From Bicyclus anynana (lineage: Eukaryota; Arthropoda; Insecta; Lepidoptera; Nymphalidae): DNA of 64,000 nt. A model generated the notes under the pieces. It did not search any database, was not told where the DNA came from, and worked only from the letters and a program-made list of their open reading frames with translations. The stretch covers positions 761,501-825,500 of the forward strand of contig NC_069088.1 of the NCBI RefSeq assembly GCF_947172395.1, read 5' to 3'. Made by a program: the position numbers and the translations under genes. Positions 53,401 to 64,000 of this stretch are shown one piece after another (the stretch's first letter is position 1; each line of letters opens with the position of its first letter).

Positions 53401-55139
53401 AACCTAGAACCACGCTATAGACTTTTTGTTGTTACGTTATGTGTTTACTTGTTGATTTTTGTCAGCAAATTTTTCAACGTCATCATGTTATTTTCAATTC
53501 TAAGTTCTTAATCAAAATCCAATAATCTTTCTTCAACCAATAAGAAAGTTTTAAAGTCATGTCGTATATATAGTTTTTTGGATGAATGATGATGATAATT
53601 TGGATGATGTATTCTCCAAGTTCTGACTGTAGAATCATTACTTTCTGTGAGACCTTTTAACATATCTTAGCTTCCAGTCAAAAGAACCCATTATAGCGTC
53701 TAATTCTTTTAAAAATTACTTAATTTCCGATGAATTTACGACGAGTGTGCATCTTTAATAATTATATTATTATACAATTGTACATAACACAAATAATTTA
53801 TTATTCTATTCCGTTATAATTTCTGTTAAAATTCGAGAAATCCTGATAACTAACTTATAAAGTAAAAGTAAATGCACTTTGTTGATATTAGTTTTGTCGC
53901 ATCAACTTTTTGTCTAGCGACAAATCGTTGTTTCGTTCTCAGTAAAATACCTCGAAGATGCAAGTTCAGATACGAGCGCGGAGCAACACAAGCGCGGTGC
54001 GTGTACCGATGCTCGATACTATCGAATGCTTTTTCTAAATTAAACTTTTATGTTTCGTTATTTGAAAGGCCTGTCTGTCTAGACGTTTATTTTTGTTTTG
54101 TAATTATTTTAAGCGACGTGGATATCAGATATTTTTCAAAAGAATCAAATATTACAATTATGATAATGTGGCGTTCGTTTTTAAAATGTTTTTTTTTCAC
54201 TATGGATATTTTAGAGTATTATTTTTTTGTACTTTTAAAACAAACAGTGGGTTTAATTGAACACAGATAATAGTTTAAATTCTAAAATAAAAAATAAGTA
54301 AATAAATAAAAAAGCGTTAATTCTAATTAGCCTTTTTTTGCCTTAGGTATAATCTAAAAAATTCATGAAAAAAAATCATATATAAAACTCTTACAGTAAA
54401 TTTTTTCAAAATAATGATATGTAAAATAGGAAAAAAAAGCGCGAAAATAGCTGGTCACGTTACATGTGTGTCCTGTGACGTCATAATATTTTAATAAACA
54501 AACAAATTTAACTATGACGATCTAACACTATGCACGCGTATTCCGAATTCGTTTGTATTCCTCTCTAACGCGATAATATAGATAACGAAAATCAGAGACG
54601 AATTTGAAAGTCACGCTGTTGAATTATCGAACATTATTAAAAAAAGTGCTGTGCTTTCAGTGAGCCATTAAAATCTTGATTAGTGAATTGATATGTTTGA
54701 ATTTACTTGAAAAAATCCAAGGCCATACTATCGATATCTTATTCACGTCTCTAAAAACCCATTTTCTTGGTCGGTTTTAAAGCTCGAAGTAAGTAAGACT
54801 TTCAAAACAAATGGCAGCGGTATGCAGGCCTCGTGTGCGCTTTGATATGGACGACTGTCGGCCGAGTCGCATGCCTTCGCTAACTTTAATTCGCCCATCG
54901 AAAACTGTTCAAACTGTTCCAACTGCAGATGCATGAATATTCTTTAAAGTTGCTACGGGGCATTACTTTCGAGTGTCTTTTCGAGTTATTGTAGAAATAG
55001 TGCGTTTAAACTATAGAGAAATAAACCACGATGTTTTTTTTATATTAGTACTTAATCTTGATGGAGTCTATATGTGCTTAGGAACATAATAAGTTACACA
55101 AGTCTCCTTACTTTATCAATCTGGGACATAAAGGTAAAG
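53401..55139. other. No gene recognised
   Basis: AT-rich. The 132-residue plus-strand frame at 53872-54270 and the 63-residue minus-strand frame at 54743-54934 show no domain. I would not call either. Confidence 0.3.
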
Positions 55140-55450
55140 CCTCATCATCATCATCATCTCCTGTACCTTATCCCACATAAGCAATATATGCTAATCTCTT
55201 CCATTCGTTTCTATTACTCGTCAACTTTACCATCCATTAATACCATTAACTCCCTTCACATACATGTCCTCTTTCACACACTCCAACCATCTCTTCCTTG
55301 GTATTCCTCTCCTTTTGTGCCTTCCCACTTGCAATTTCAACATTCTTCTGGTAATATGACTTTCATCCCTTCGCATTACAAGTCCATGCCAAGTTGCCCT
55401 TTTATTTCTCAATTTTTCTGTCACTGGCGCCACTCCTTTTTTTTTGGCGC
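55140..55450 (-). mobile_element. RTE-like LINE C-terminal fragment
   Basis: The minus strand reads VTEKLRNKRATWHGLVMRRD, SHITRRMLKLQVGRHKRRGI and PRKRWLECVKEDMYVKGVNG, the C-terminal block (LRWYGHVMRR..RGRPKKRWxDCVKxDM) of RTE-type LINE proteins. An ATG-repeat tail lies beyond it at 55142-55158. Confidence 0.75.
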
Positions 55451-56004
55451 CATTAGAACGTTATAGTGCAGTTGTGTATAATACTTTAATTAAACGTACT
55501 TATCGAAATAATGTTAAATTGCTTTCTTTTTTACAGATAAACGGTAGCTGTCTGCAATCTCGCCGCTCGATAGAGGTACATGTTTGTTTTAAATTTTAAG
55601 ATAATGTAAGACAAATATAGATATTTATGGCATAAAGGAAAATTGTTATCTAGACGATGGGTATTGAGATGAGTCTCAGTTTTTTCCATCAACCGGAACT
55701 ATAACAAACATTAAAAAGTACGTACGCATCCTGAGTTTAGAGTACGTAAAATAAAATATTAAATCTTGTGAAGCCATTTTTCTCTCCGAATCCCGAGTGC
55801 CGACTAAACATGGCTAAAATTGAATTTCAATTGTGGATGTAGCCTGAGGTATAAAATGAACTAATATTAACGTAGCTCTTACAACGGCTAATAAATGTTA
55901 ATTCCATAGTCGACAATCGTTGGCTACAATTACACCGAAACGAATTTTTGCACTCTGATTTGTTTTTTTGGACTCATTTTGTTCAATTAATAAACTTAAT
56001 AAAT
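55451..56004. other. No gene recognised
   Basis: AT-rich sequence up to the left inverted repeat of the element at 56005. Confidence 0.3.
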
Positions 56005-57280
56005 AAAGGAGATCATTCATTTTGGGCCCTTTTTGAAAGTGCCGGCCAACGAAAAAAAATAGCACGAATCGTTAGAACTAGTTATATGGAGTAATAGTTA
56101 ATATGGCATGAAACTTGGACGAGGGCTCTGAACCAAGTTATACAGGTTCGACGATTCGTTATTTCCATACATTTTGTCAATTTTTAAAAGTGCCCGCCAA
56201 GAAAAAAAACTGGTACGTATCGTTAGAACTGTCCATTTGGAGCAATAGTTACTACGGCTCAAATGTTGTAGGACTGCACTGAACCAAGTTATACAGGTTC
56301 GATGACTCGTCACTTCTATACATTTTACTGAGTTTTGTAAGTGCCCGCAAACAAAATAAATCATACGTATTGTTATAACTAGCCATTTTCAGCAATAATT
56401 ACTATGGCATAAACATTGTAGTATAGCTTTGTGTCGAGTTATACAGTTTCGATGATTCGTCCAATCCATTTATTTTATTGATTTTTTAAAGTACCGTTTA
56501 ACAAAAATATGGTACTTATGGTTAAAACTGCCCATTTGTAGAAATAGTTAGTATGGTACAAATGTTGCAAGATTGTTCTGAACCAAGCTATACAGGTTCG
56601 ATGTCTCGTCACTTCAATGTATTTGATGGAGTTTTGTAAGTTACAAAGTAAATGCTATTTATCGTTATAACTAGCCATTTTCAGTAATAGTTACTAAGGC
56701 ATAAACGTTGTAGTATAGATCCGAATCAAGTTATACTGTTTAGATGATTCGTCAAATCCATATATTTTACTGATTTTTTTAAAGTACCGTTCACCTAAAA
56801 TATGGTACCTAACTTAAAACTAGTCAATAGGAGCAATAGTTAGTAACCCGTTGCACACGCTTCAGAAAAATTCTAGTACTGAAACAAGTTATATAACTTT
56901 CATTCATTGATTTCCGAAAAAGTTAGAAAACATAAAAGCAATAATAAAATATAGAAATAATGATTCTAAGCATTTAAACAAATTCAACATTATGGTGCAA
57001 ACGTAACTAAAAATTGTGTTATTGTGCATTGAGAGAAATAAAAACGTTTTATTAAGTTCTTCGAGTAATGGTAAATTCGGTTTACAAGCTTGAATAACAT
57101 AACAAATACACGCACAACGGCGAATCACATGACCAAGTGCAGAAACGGTCCAGAAGGAAGAAAATAACAAATAATGATCACACAGCTCTTACACCATGAT
57201 GACATTCGTGCCATTTTTTTTTGTTGGCCGGCACTTTAAAAAAGAGCCCAAAAATGTATGGAGCGTGAATGATCTCCTTT
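56005..57280. mobile_element. Terminal-inverted-repeat element, 1276 bp, with an internal satellite array
   Basis: The left end (56005-56068: AAAGGAGATCATTCATTTTG, GGCCC, AAAGTGCCGGCCAACG, ATAGCACGAAT) is repeated in inverse at the right end (57204-57280: ATTCGTGCCAT, GTTGGCCGGCACTTT, GAGCCC, GTGAATGATCTCCTTT), with about 12 extra bases on the right. Flanking 8-mers TAATAAAT and TATAAAAT match at 6 of 8, a weak hint of a target duplication. No transposase is present. The interior is a tandem array (56069-56900), then unique AT-rich sequence. Confidence 0.75.
56069..56900 (+). repeat. Tandem array, period about 150 bp, 5-6 diverged units
   Basis: Units begin near 56070, 56221, 56371, 56520, 56663 and 56812 with CGTTAGAACTNNNCCATTT-like sequence. 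They share AGCAATAGTTACTA, GAACCAAGTTATACAGGTTC and GATGACTCGTCA. Units alternate between two sub-types (for example CCATTTGGAGCAAT and CCATTTTCAGCAAT), suggesting growth by dimers. The array lies wholly inside the inverted-repeat element. Confidence 0.85.
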
Positions 57281-57589
57281 TATAAAATACTTTTAGTAAT
57301 AACATTCATTTTCTAACCTGATTTTATTTATTATTAGTTAGTTAGTTACTTATTCGTAGTTATGATAAATAACTAAAATCCAAGCAATCATTTAGAAAAT
57401 TTTTTCATTGTATTCATTGGGAAATTTATTTTAAGTTGTACTGACCTAGGCATCAGTGGCTCTCTATCGTTAGTCTATACTAGATGTCAAACAACATCGC
57501 GATTTCGCGATACATTACGTAAGTATATTGCGAGATATTTTTATATGATTGATCAAATATAAAAGCATAACTAACAAACATATTTTTTT

Positions 57590-57860
57590 TAATCTTTGAC
57601 AAGTTAGCCCTTGACTGCGATCATGATGTTAAGTGATGATGCAATCAAAGATGGAAGAGACTCAAGTTTATTCTATACGTATCACCGACGGTGTACACGA
57701 TATCGCATCGGAACGATAGATCGCTTGGCGGTACGTCGTTGCCGGTAACTAGCCACCGCCTATTTAAAAGTTATAAAGTCCCAAATTGGGAATAGAAACA
57801 AGGACCTCTCCCTTAAGATCAACACTACCAACTATTAGGTCGACAAACTAACAGTACAAA
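57590..57860 (-). mobile_element. Main SINE family, reverse, near full length
   Basis: Tail GACAAGTTAGCCCTTGACTG, GATGATGCAATCAAAGATGG, body CGCTTGGCGGTACGTCG and ACTAGCCACCGCC, and a degraded head (GGACCTCTCCCTTAAGATC) appear in reverse. Confidence 0.7.
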
Positions 57861-60164
57861 GTATGAGCGAACATGTAGTCCTCACCTGGCTCGGCTCGGT
57901 GTGAGCGCGGCCACAGCACCCTTTGAAGAACAGATAAATATTTACACGGCGGCGATCTGCCACACTCGAGTTTAAAATTCTAATTTTATTGAAATCTCGC
58001 GCAGTAATCACGTTTGAGTGAGGTTTTATTGCTTTGAGTTTAGTGAATGATCTGGTTTTTAGAGGGCTATTCTAAAATTTCGAATTCACGTCTAACTTTC
58101 TTTATCTAACACGATACTATATAAAGAGAAAGATAGAGGTGAATTCGAAACTCGGACTTGATAGTTATATAAGACATCGTTACAAAATAGTGATTCTTTT
58201 ACGAAACTCCACCGTAAAAGAAAGTAGTGCAGTTACTTAAAATGTAATATACTCGACATGATTTTTTTTATAATGAAATACGGTAAAATAGCTGCTTAAA
58301 CTAGTGAACCTGTAGTCCAGGGCTAACCTGTAAAGAATAAAAAAAATAATTTTAGAAGAGAAAGAAAGAAGAACTTCAAATGGACGAATTCGTATTTTAT
58401 TTCTAATAAAACCCGTTTAAATTTTGTAAGCAGGAAAATAAAAGTTGCTCTTGATTTTCGGTTTAATCGCTTCGCTGATTGCAAAAAATCAAGCAATTCT
58501 GATAAATACGTTACAGGGAAAAAGACAAATACGAGACCCGCCCGCATAGAAGACAACAAACAGAAAGAAATTGACAACAACGTCAACAATGTCAACTCCC
58601 CCAACCTCCCCTATGTGGCCAGAATGAAGGAGCTAGCAATGATAATAATGATGTATTGGGCTGGCCCATACGTGCGGGAACATCAAATTACGAAGCTTTG
58701 GCTTTACTTTTGCGTTGACGTTTTGCGTTCCCTTTTTTGGTGATCCGCAGGACAAAAGTCAGCCAAGGTCCTTTTTAACCGACATCCAAAAAGGTGGAGG
58801 TTCTACGTTCGGCTGTATGTATACGCAAACAAACAGAATGATCATTGTCAGCCGACTGGACTTGATATTCATAAGGCGTCTTTAATCCATATAACGAGAC
58901 AGACAGTTTTCGAGATAGAGTTCGCAAATTCAAAATACTTATTTCAAAGTTATTTACCCCACTCTACCCATGAACTTTCAGTATATTTATCCTAAGACCA
59001 AATTCGTCACTGTAACCATAAATACTAATTACAAATCTTTATTTATTTACAAGTTCTTTCAGAGATAAGGCAATGACCAAGACTCGTAAATGCGAACATA
59101 CTCGTAGTAGGAATCTTATTATATAAATTAACGTACGGAACCAATCTTTTAAAACAATAATCTCGCACTTACCCTAAGCATGAAGTTACAACGGCAGTCA
59201 ATTGCTCTGTCTGTGTTGGTGGTATTTGCACAATAAAGAGATTCGGCCAATTGCGAGCAGATCAAACCGTCTTAGTGGCTTTGCTGCGGACCCCCCACTT
59301 TAATACGACCTTATACATATTGTTTGAAGGGAAAGTGGCAGTCTGATATGGTGTATTTACAACTATGCCATAGATTGCTAGGCGTTGGGAAGAAATGCGT
59401 TGTTTCTAGCAAGTACCTGCCTGTAATCCAATGATCTGTATGTAACAAGCGATGGTTATCATGATATATAATATTTGTAAACTATATGAGACAGTAGGCC
59501 TCAGGGGAAATAGTCCTGCCAAGTTCAACTTCTGCTAACAAACAGTATTGCTGCGTTAGCTTATGAGGATTATGGTTGCTGGTAAAAGTTACAGACATAC
59601 ACCGTATGCTTTAGGATGAAGGATGTAAGGTAGCGAAAACTTGTAGTAGGACGAATTTCTAATAGCAGTATCATTGGCAGTTTTCAACTCATCTGCTTGT
59701 TGTAAAAAATAGCTTCTCAACAGCCGAAGTCAAAGACAAAAACTAGTTAAGAATAGAATGGTCGTACAGTTAATCAGCATACATAATAGGCTGCAGCGTA
59801 ATGCGTTTCAGCGATTGGTGTAATGGTGTCCGACACGACAAACCATATATCCAGCCCGCAATTAGGTCACCTACGACATTGTACACGTCAATAGCAAACG
59901 CCTGTACTTTGCGTGTCTATACTATAACATACTAATGGACACCCGCGACTTCTCTCAAATTGAAATAAAAATGGAATCATATAAATCAAGTAGGCTTTGT
60001 ACAAGCACTTTTGAAACGTCAAGTTTGTCTGTTTACAGTGATGCGAATATTGGTTTCTAAGGCAAGTTGTATAGAGATGGGCTTGAACTTAGCCGTTACT
60101 GATACAAGGACGACTCAAGATTCCGATAATTGGTTGCACTCCCTGATCTGAACATTTTTTTTTT
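57861..60164. other. No gene recognised, about 2.3 kb
   Basis: AT-rich. ACCGACATCCAAAAAGGTGG at 58779 (also AACCGACTTCAAAAAAGAAG at 28168) is a word common in lepidopteran repeats. No coding frame is convincing. Confidence 0.3.
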
Positions 60165-60420
60165 AATAACAACAACATAATCATCATCATCATATCAATG
60201 GCCGTCCAACTACTGGACATACTCCTAACCTTTTTGTAGAGATTTCCCAACACAACACAAGTCTTGAACTTTCTGTAACCAGTAGCTCCTAGTGACAACA
60301 CACAACCCTGTTTTTTGTGTTCAGGATCGCTATTCCAGCACCTTGGCACCTCCTATCGGTTCTCAGAACTGTGTGTCCCGCCTTTTGTCGCGGCAGCTAT
60401 GCGACTTTAGTTTTATGAAT
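60165..60420 (-). mobile_element. RTE-like LINE 3' remnant
   Basis: On the minus strand CAGTAGTTGGACGGCC and ATGATGATGATTATG form an RTE-like ending and tail. Upstream, the frame reads VPRCWNSDPEHKKQGCVLS, a distorted version of the LGxxSDPxxxKRSVGRP region. Frameshifts are present. Confidence 0.45.
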
Positions 60421-61904
60421 GACGCTGAAGGTAAAAGATAGTACGATGCTAAAGACTGTCCTAATGAGCAATGCCTCACGATTAGCTGACAGCGAGGAAA
60501 TGAGATAAAGATTGATATCCAGCGCACGTGTCGCACTAATTCGCTCTCAACTGTACGTCGCGCCATAACTCACCACAAAATATATAGTTTAGCATCGCGG
60601 CCTGTCGTTGCCTCACAATTATCTCAGAGATTTATATCGCTCTGTTGCTGTGATTAAGTATTGTGCAGGCGTGCAACTTTATGTAAAGCATCGGGTACGC
60701 TAAGGGTTAGTGCACACTGGACATTTTCACCAAAATTTTTAGAAGAATTAAGAACTATGGCACAATTTCCTCATTGTTTTTATTTTTTAAATAATAAAAA
60801 CCGTCGTGGTTTTGCGTTGCTTTATTACAGGTCAAAATAACATGTTATATCTTGAAGAAAAATAGACAAATGTCGAAACAACCAATGGTTGTTCCAATCT
60901 CATCTTTTTCGTACCAACGCAGTTAAAGAGATAGCGATATTTCTGATTGCGCGCTATTGGTTGATATTAATCTATTTTTCGTCAAGAGATGTTACGTTGT
61001 ACTCTAAGAGCCCGTAAACCCCAGACCTTCGTCATTTTATAAAAGCTCAATCACCATCTAAATTCCATAATTGGCAACAGTATCTGTGGTAGGAGTATGA
61101 GCTGACAAATTTCCAGCTTCTAAAAATGATAAAGGTCAGGCTGGCTGTCGCTGGCTCTAGGTCTATTGGTCGTATGGTATGACCCCAGTCTGGGAATGAT
61201 TAGATATTTATAGATAATTTGCTTCCGTTCTGGTTTTTGGTAGTTTATTGTAGTCGAGAGTAGGTTCGTCTATTCTGTTATAACTATCTCTATACCGTTT
61301 TATTCAACATAATATAAAAACAATTACAGGATAATAATATTACAAAAAATATAATGAAAAACATGTTAGTTTCAAGTACCTTCTCCTTTAATACGCTTAC
61401 AATTTGTCAGTCCTCAGAGTAAACGAGCTGGTAGGTATGATACGATATTATTATGAATGCTCTTCTGTATCCTTTAAACTGTTAACAGTTCGTTACACCC
61501 ACGCATCTGTCGGAGGTTAACTGGATGCTGGATGAGACGGTTGAGTTAAGTGATGTGCTCGTAATGTTGTGGGATCGGAGAAAATAATTTCATACTCTTC
61601 TCTACTTTGTCGTTTCAATGAGATTGTTTGTAACTCCTGAAAAGTTAGCAATGCGACTGTCACGGATTTGTGTTTAGCTAGACGCCGCTTGTTTCTATTA
61701 TGTATTCACTAACTCGATCGGGCTCCAAAACTCATCTGATTGTCACACAATGAAGGTACTATGTAAAAGGTACTAATGCTAAAAGGCTCGGTCAACTTAA
61801 TCTTCCGAAAGACGGCTTTTAGAGTGACACCCTGTAATGAGCAGTAGGAAGTAATTTTGACCAGTTTGCGTTATTTTATAAAATTCTATTCTTATCCTAT
61901 TAGT
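60421..61904. other. No gene recognised
   Basis: AT-rich. No named repeat or convincing frame. Confidence 0.3.
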
Positions 61905-61980
61905 TACACGGTTCGAGCCAGTCAGACATACCACTATAGCTTTAGAGGCACGGGTTCGATTCCACACTCGGAAATCTTTG
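61905..61980 (+). mobile_element. tRNA-like SINE head fragment
   Basis: AGCCAGTCAGACATACCAC and CACGGGTTCGATTCCACAC (B box) are visible. The body does not match the other families well. Confidence 0.4.
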
Positions 61981-62281
61981 TGATTACGTAGGTTGATTTA
62001 TAAAATAAAGATGTTTTGGATTAGTCATTAAAAACACAGATTATGTCATGGATTTGACAGTCATAATTCACACGGCAGCCATGTTGGCCGACAAGATTCG
62101 ATTAGCGCGCCGGGCGGGAGGTATCGCGATCGGGAACAATCAACTTAATTTATTTGATACTCTTGATTGTCTGCCGTTTTTGTTGTTCGGCAAACAGAGT
62201 CGCAGTAATTACAGCTGTCGGCGGAACCAATCGCAGCGTCCAGGGATCGATTTTTAAGTGAAAACTTGCTTTGTATCGCGA

Positions 62282-62450
62282 TTTTTGCCCAACCGTTGAA
62301 ACTCTTTGCCAAGTGTTGAAACTGTTTTGCGATTTTGGGCAAACTTTTAAAACCGTTTTTGTGCTTTTTGCCCAACTGTTGATACTTTTCGCCAAGTGCT
62401 GAAACTGTTTTGCGATTTAAGGCAAACTGTTGATACCGTTATTACGATTT
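62282..62450 (+). repeat. 83-bp tandem repeat, two copies
   Basis: TTTTTGCCCAACCGTTGAAAC begins the first unit (62282) and TTTTTGCCCAACTGTTGATAC the second (62365). Both contain GCCAAGTG-TGAAACTGTTTTGCG and a shorter internal repeat built on GTTGAAACT. Confidence 0.85.
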
Positions 62451-64000
62451 TGAAACTTTTTGGCATTCATTACGATCTAGTTGTTATCTATTTTAATATA
62501 CTTTTTTGTACAATTAACTGTGCTTATCCACATTGTTAATAGTAAGTACCAACAGTACACAATTTAGACAATGGAAACATAATAGTTTTCTTCATCATGA
62601 TCAGCTTGTTTTGACCACCCTACTTGACTAGGCCTCCCTTCCTATAGGATAGAGGATTTTATGGCTACCATGCTGCACCAATGCGAGTTGGCAGGATAAG
62701 CTTATAATTTTTGATTCTGTAACGATGATTATTAGATTTTAATAATAATGACCAAGGCGGCTTGACATGCTTTCCGAGCACCAGGTAACACCATCATCAT
62801 CAGATTTCTTCCTAAATTTAAAATTTGTCGGTGGAAAAACTCTTTTCTGTTTTCTCGGACTGTGACTATGACAATAACAAGTAAAAAAAAAATAGTAGTA
62901 TTATTGGGGAAATAAATTCAAATTTATAGTGTTTTACGTTCTGTAATCACATAAAATTATTAAATGCGTACCTATTATATACCCATATATGTTTATTGTA
63001 TACCGTGAGGTCATTAGACATGGAGAGTGTGTCAAATAGGCGAAGTTTGCGCAGCTGTTTGTCCGAATTGAGTGGACAGACAAACATTCATTAGCAGATT
63101 AATTGTATCTGCTAATGGCATACTTTGCGTGGAGTGTTGCTCAAACAGGTCACTCTTGGAATGCGTATTGTAATATAGCGGCTTTGTGATGCCGGAGCGA
63201 GTTGTGCAACTTTGTATTTTCAGAATGATTTGCGGACTTTTGTATTAAAATCAGAAAAATACCGAAATATCCGCTATAAAATGACAAAGAACAGAAAAAA
63301 ATGCCTAAAAAGTATGAAACAAATTAATAATAATAATATCGTTTATTTGCAAGAATTATTGTTATTTACAACATTCAACTAAATGAATATAAAATTAAGA
63401 AAAATATAAATACAATCAGTCACAATTACTAAATTAAATTAAATAAAATTACAAAATAAAAACAACACAAATCATAATTACCAAATTAAATAAAAAAAAA
63501 GAAAAGAAAAAAGAATTAGTTCCTAGGTACACTAACACTAACTTCCTAACTATGGTCTGAGACTTTTGTACTTAACTTCTTGTAAGAAAGAAAAGATAAG
63601 TGTTTCATAAGCCGACCATGGAGTAGAATTGAAAACCTCTTTTGACCTCCTAAGCCACATAGTCTCAACGAGGCGTTGGACATAAACAAGTAGAAAATAA
63701 ATAAGTCATTGTATGCACACGCGATTGAAGTCGTTGGAATCTGCTAGTTTATGTTCTACAATATTTAATATTTTAACCACAATAAATCTGACTCCCCTAA
63801 CATTGTTTGAGTAAATGCAATAGAGATGGCCGGTGGGCCGCGTCGAGCTTTATCGATAAATCCAAACGACTCACTCAGTGCCATCCATTCTTCGATTCGT
63901 CGCGCACGGCCGCCCCGCGACGGACGAAATGCGCTTCGGATCTGGATGCAATCCAAACTAATAGTCACGGACAATACTATCGATATAATAGTCACGAACA
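62451..64000. other. No gene recognised; GC-rich patch at 63830-63960
   Basis: A repeat scrap lies near 62600-62700 (CCTACTTGACTAGGCCTCCC). The patch at 63830-63960 (GGCCGGTGGGCCGCGTCGAG, CGCGCACGGCCGCCCCGCG) is unusually GC- and CpG-rich for this window and could mark a promoter just beyond the right edge. I see no recognisable coding frame. Confidence 0.3.

Noticed and set aside
53872..54270. Plus-strand frame of 132 residues
   Set aside because: Composition is that of translated AT-rich DNA (Phe, Ile, Cys, Ser), with no domain, homologous repeat or splice support.
62048..62257. Plus-strand frame of 69 residues (MDLTVIIHTAAML..)
   Set aside because: It looks tidy at the start but has no recognisable motif, and its end runs toward a tandem repeat; evidence is too thin.

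Overview
The window looks like an intergenic and intronic stretch of a ditrysian lepidopteran (moth or butterfly) genome. The DNA is AT-rich, the few coding exons are short and carry GT..AG introns, and most of the recognisable sequence is transposon-derived. The repeats are of kinds I know from Lepidoptera: short Helitron-like elements ending in CTAG, tRNA-headed SINEs, and Jockey, CR1-like and RTE-like LINEs. Nothing here looks bacterial or viral.

Host genes are concentrated at the left edge. On the minus strand lies the 5' half of a secreted serpin, with five exons between 77 and 2862; the rest lies off the left end. Head-to-head with it, its ATG only 77 bases away, is a small plus-strand gene I do not recognise, with three exons from 2940 to 4495. 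Each intron of both genes that I examined carries transposon insertions. A possible TATA/initiator promoter with a non-coding first exon sits at 35639-35799. I could not identify any other host exon.

Three large transposons dominate the rest. (1) A Jockey-type LINE on the minus strand (about 12561-16455) has an uninterrupted ORF2 and an ORF1 that lacks its 5' end. (2) A CR1-like LINE 3' fragment (9592-10682) sits inside a tRNA-derived SINE whose tail it shares. (3) An apparently intact, 5.4-kb autonomous Helitron (38977-44342, minus strand) has a three-exon Rep/helicase gene of about 1455 codons, a TC start, a CTAG end and a subterminal hairpin. Many small dispersed elements share the same 3' hairpin plan and are plausible non-autonomous relatives. 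A 1.28-kb terminal-inverted-repeat element (56005-57280) carries an internal tandem array with a period of about 150 bp.

The remaining sequence is a patchwork of SINE and LINE scraps, minisatellites (periods 11, 9, 31, 64 and 83 bp), hairpins, and some GC-richer islands that may be regulatory. Two of those islands, at 5856 and 25064, are paralogous and share a CTCF-like word. All exon joins were made by eye from reading frame and splice consensus, without alignment or transcript support.
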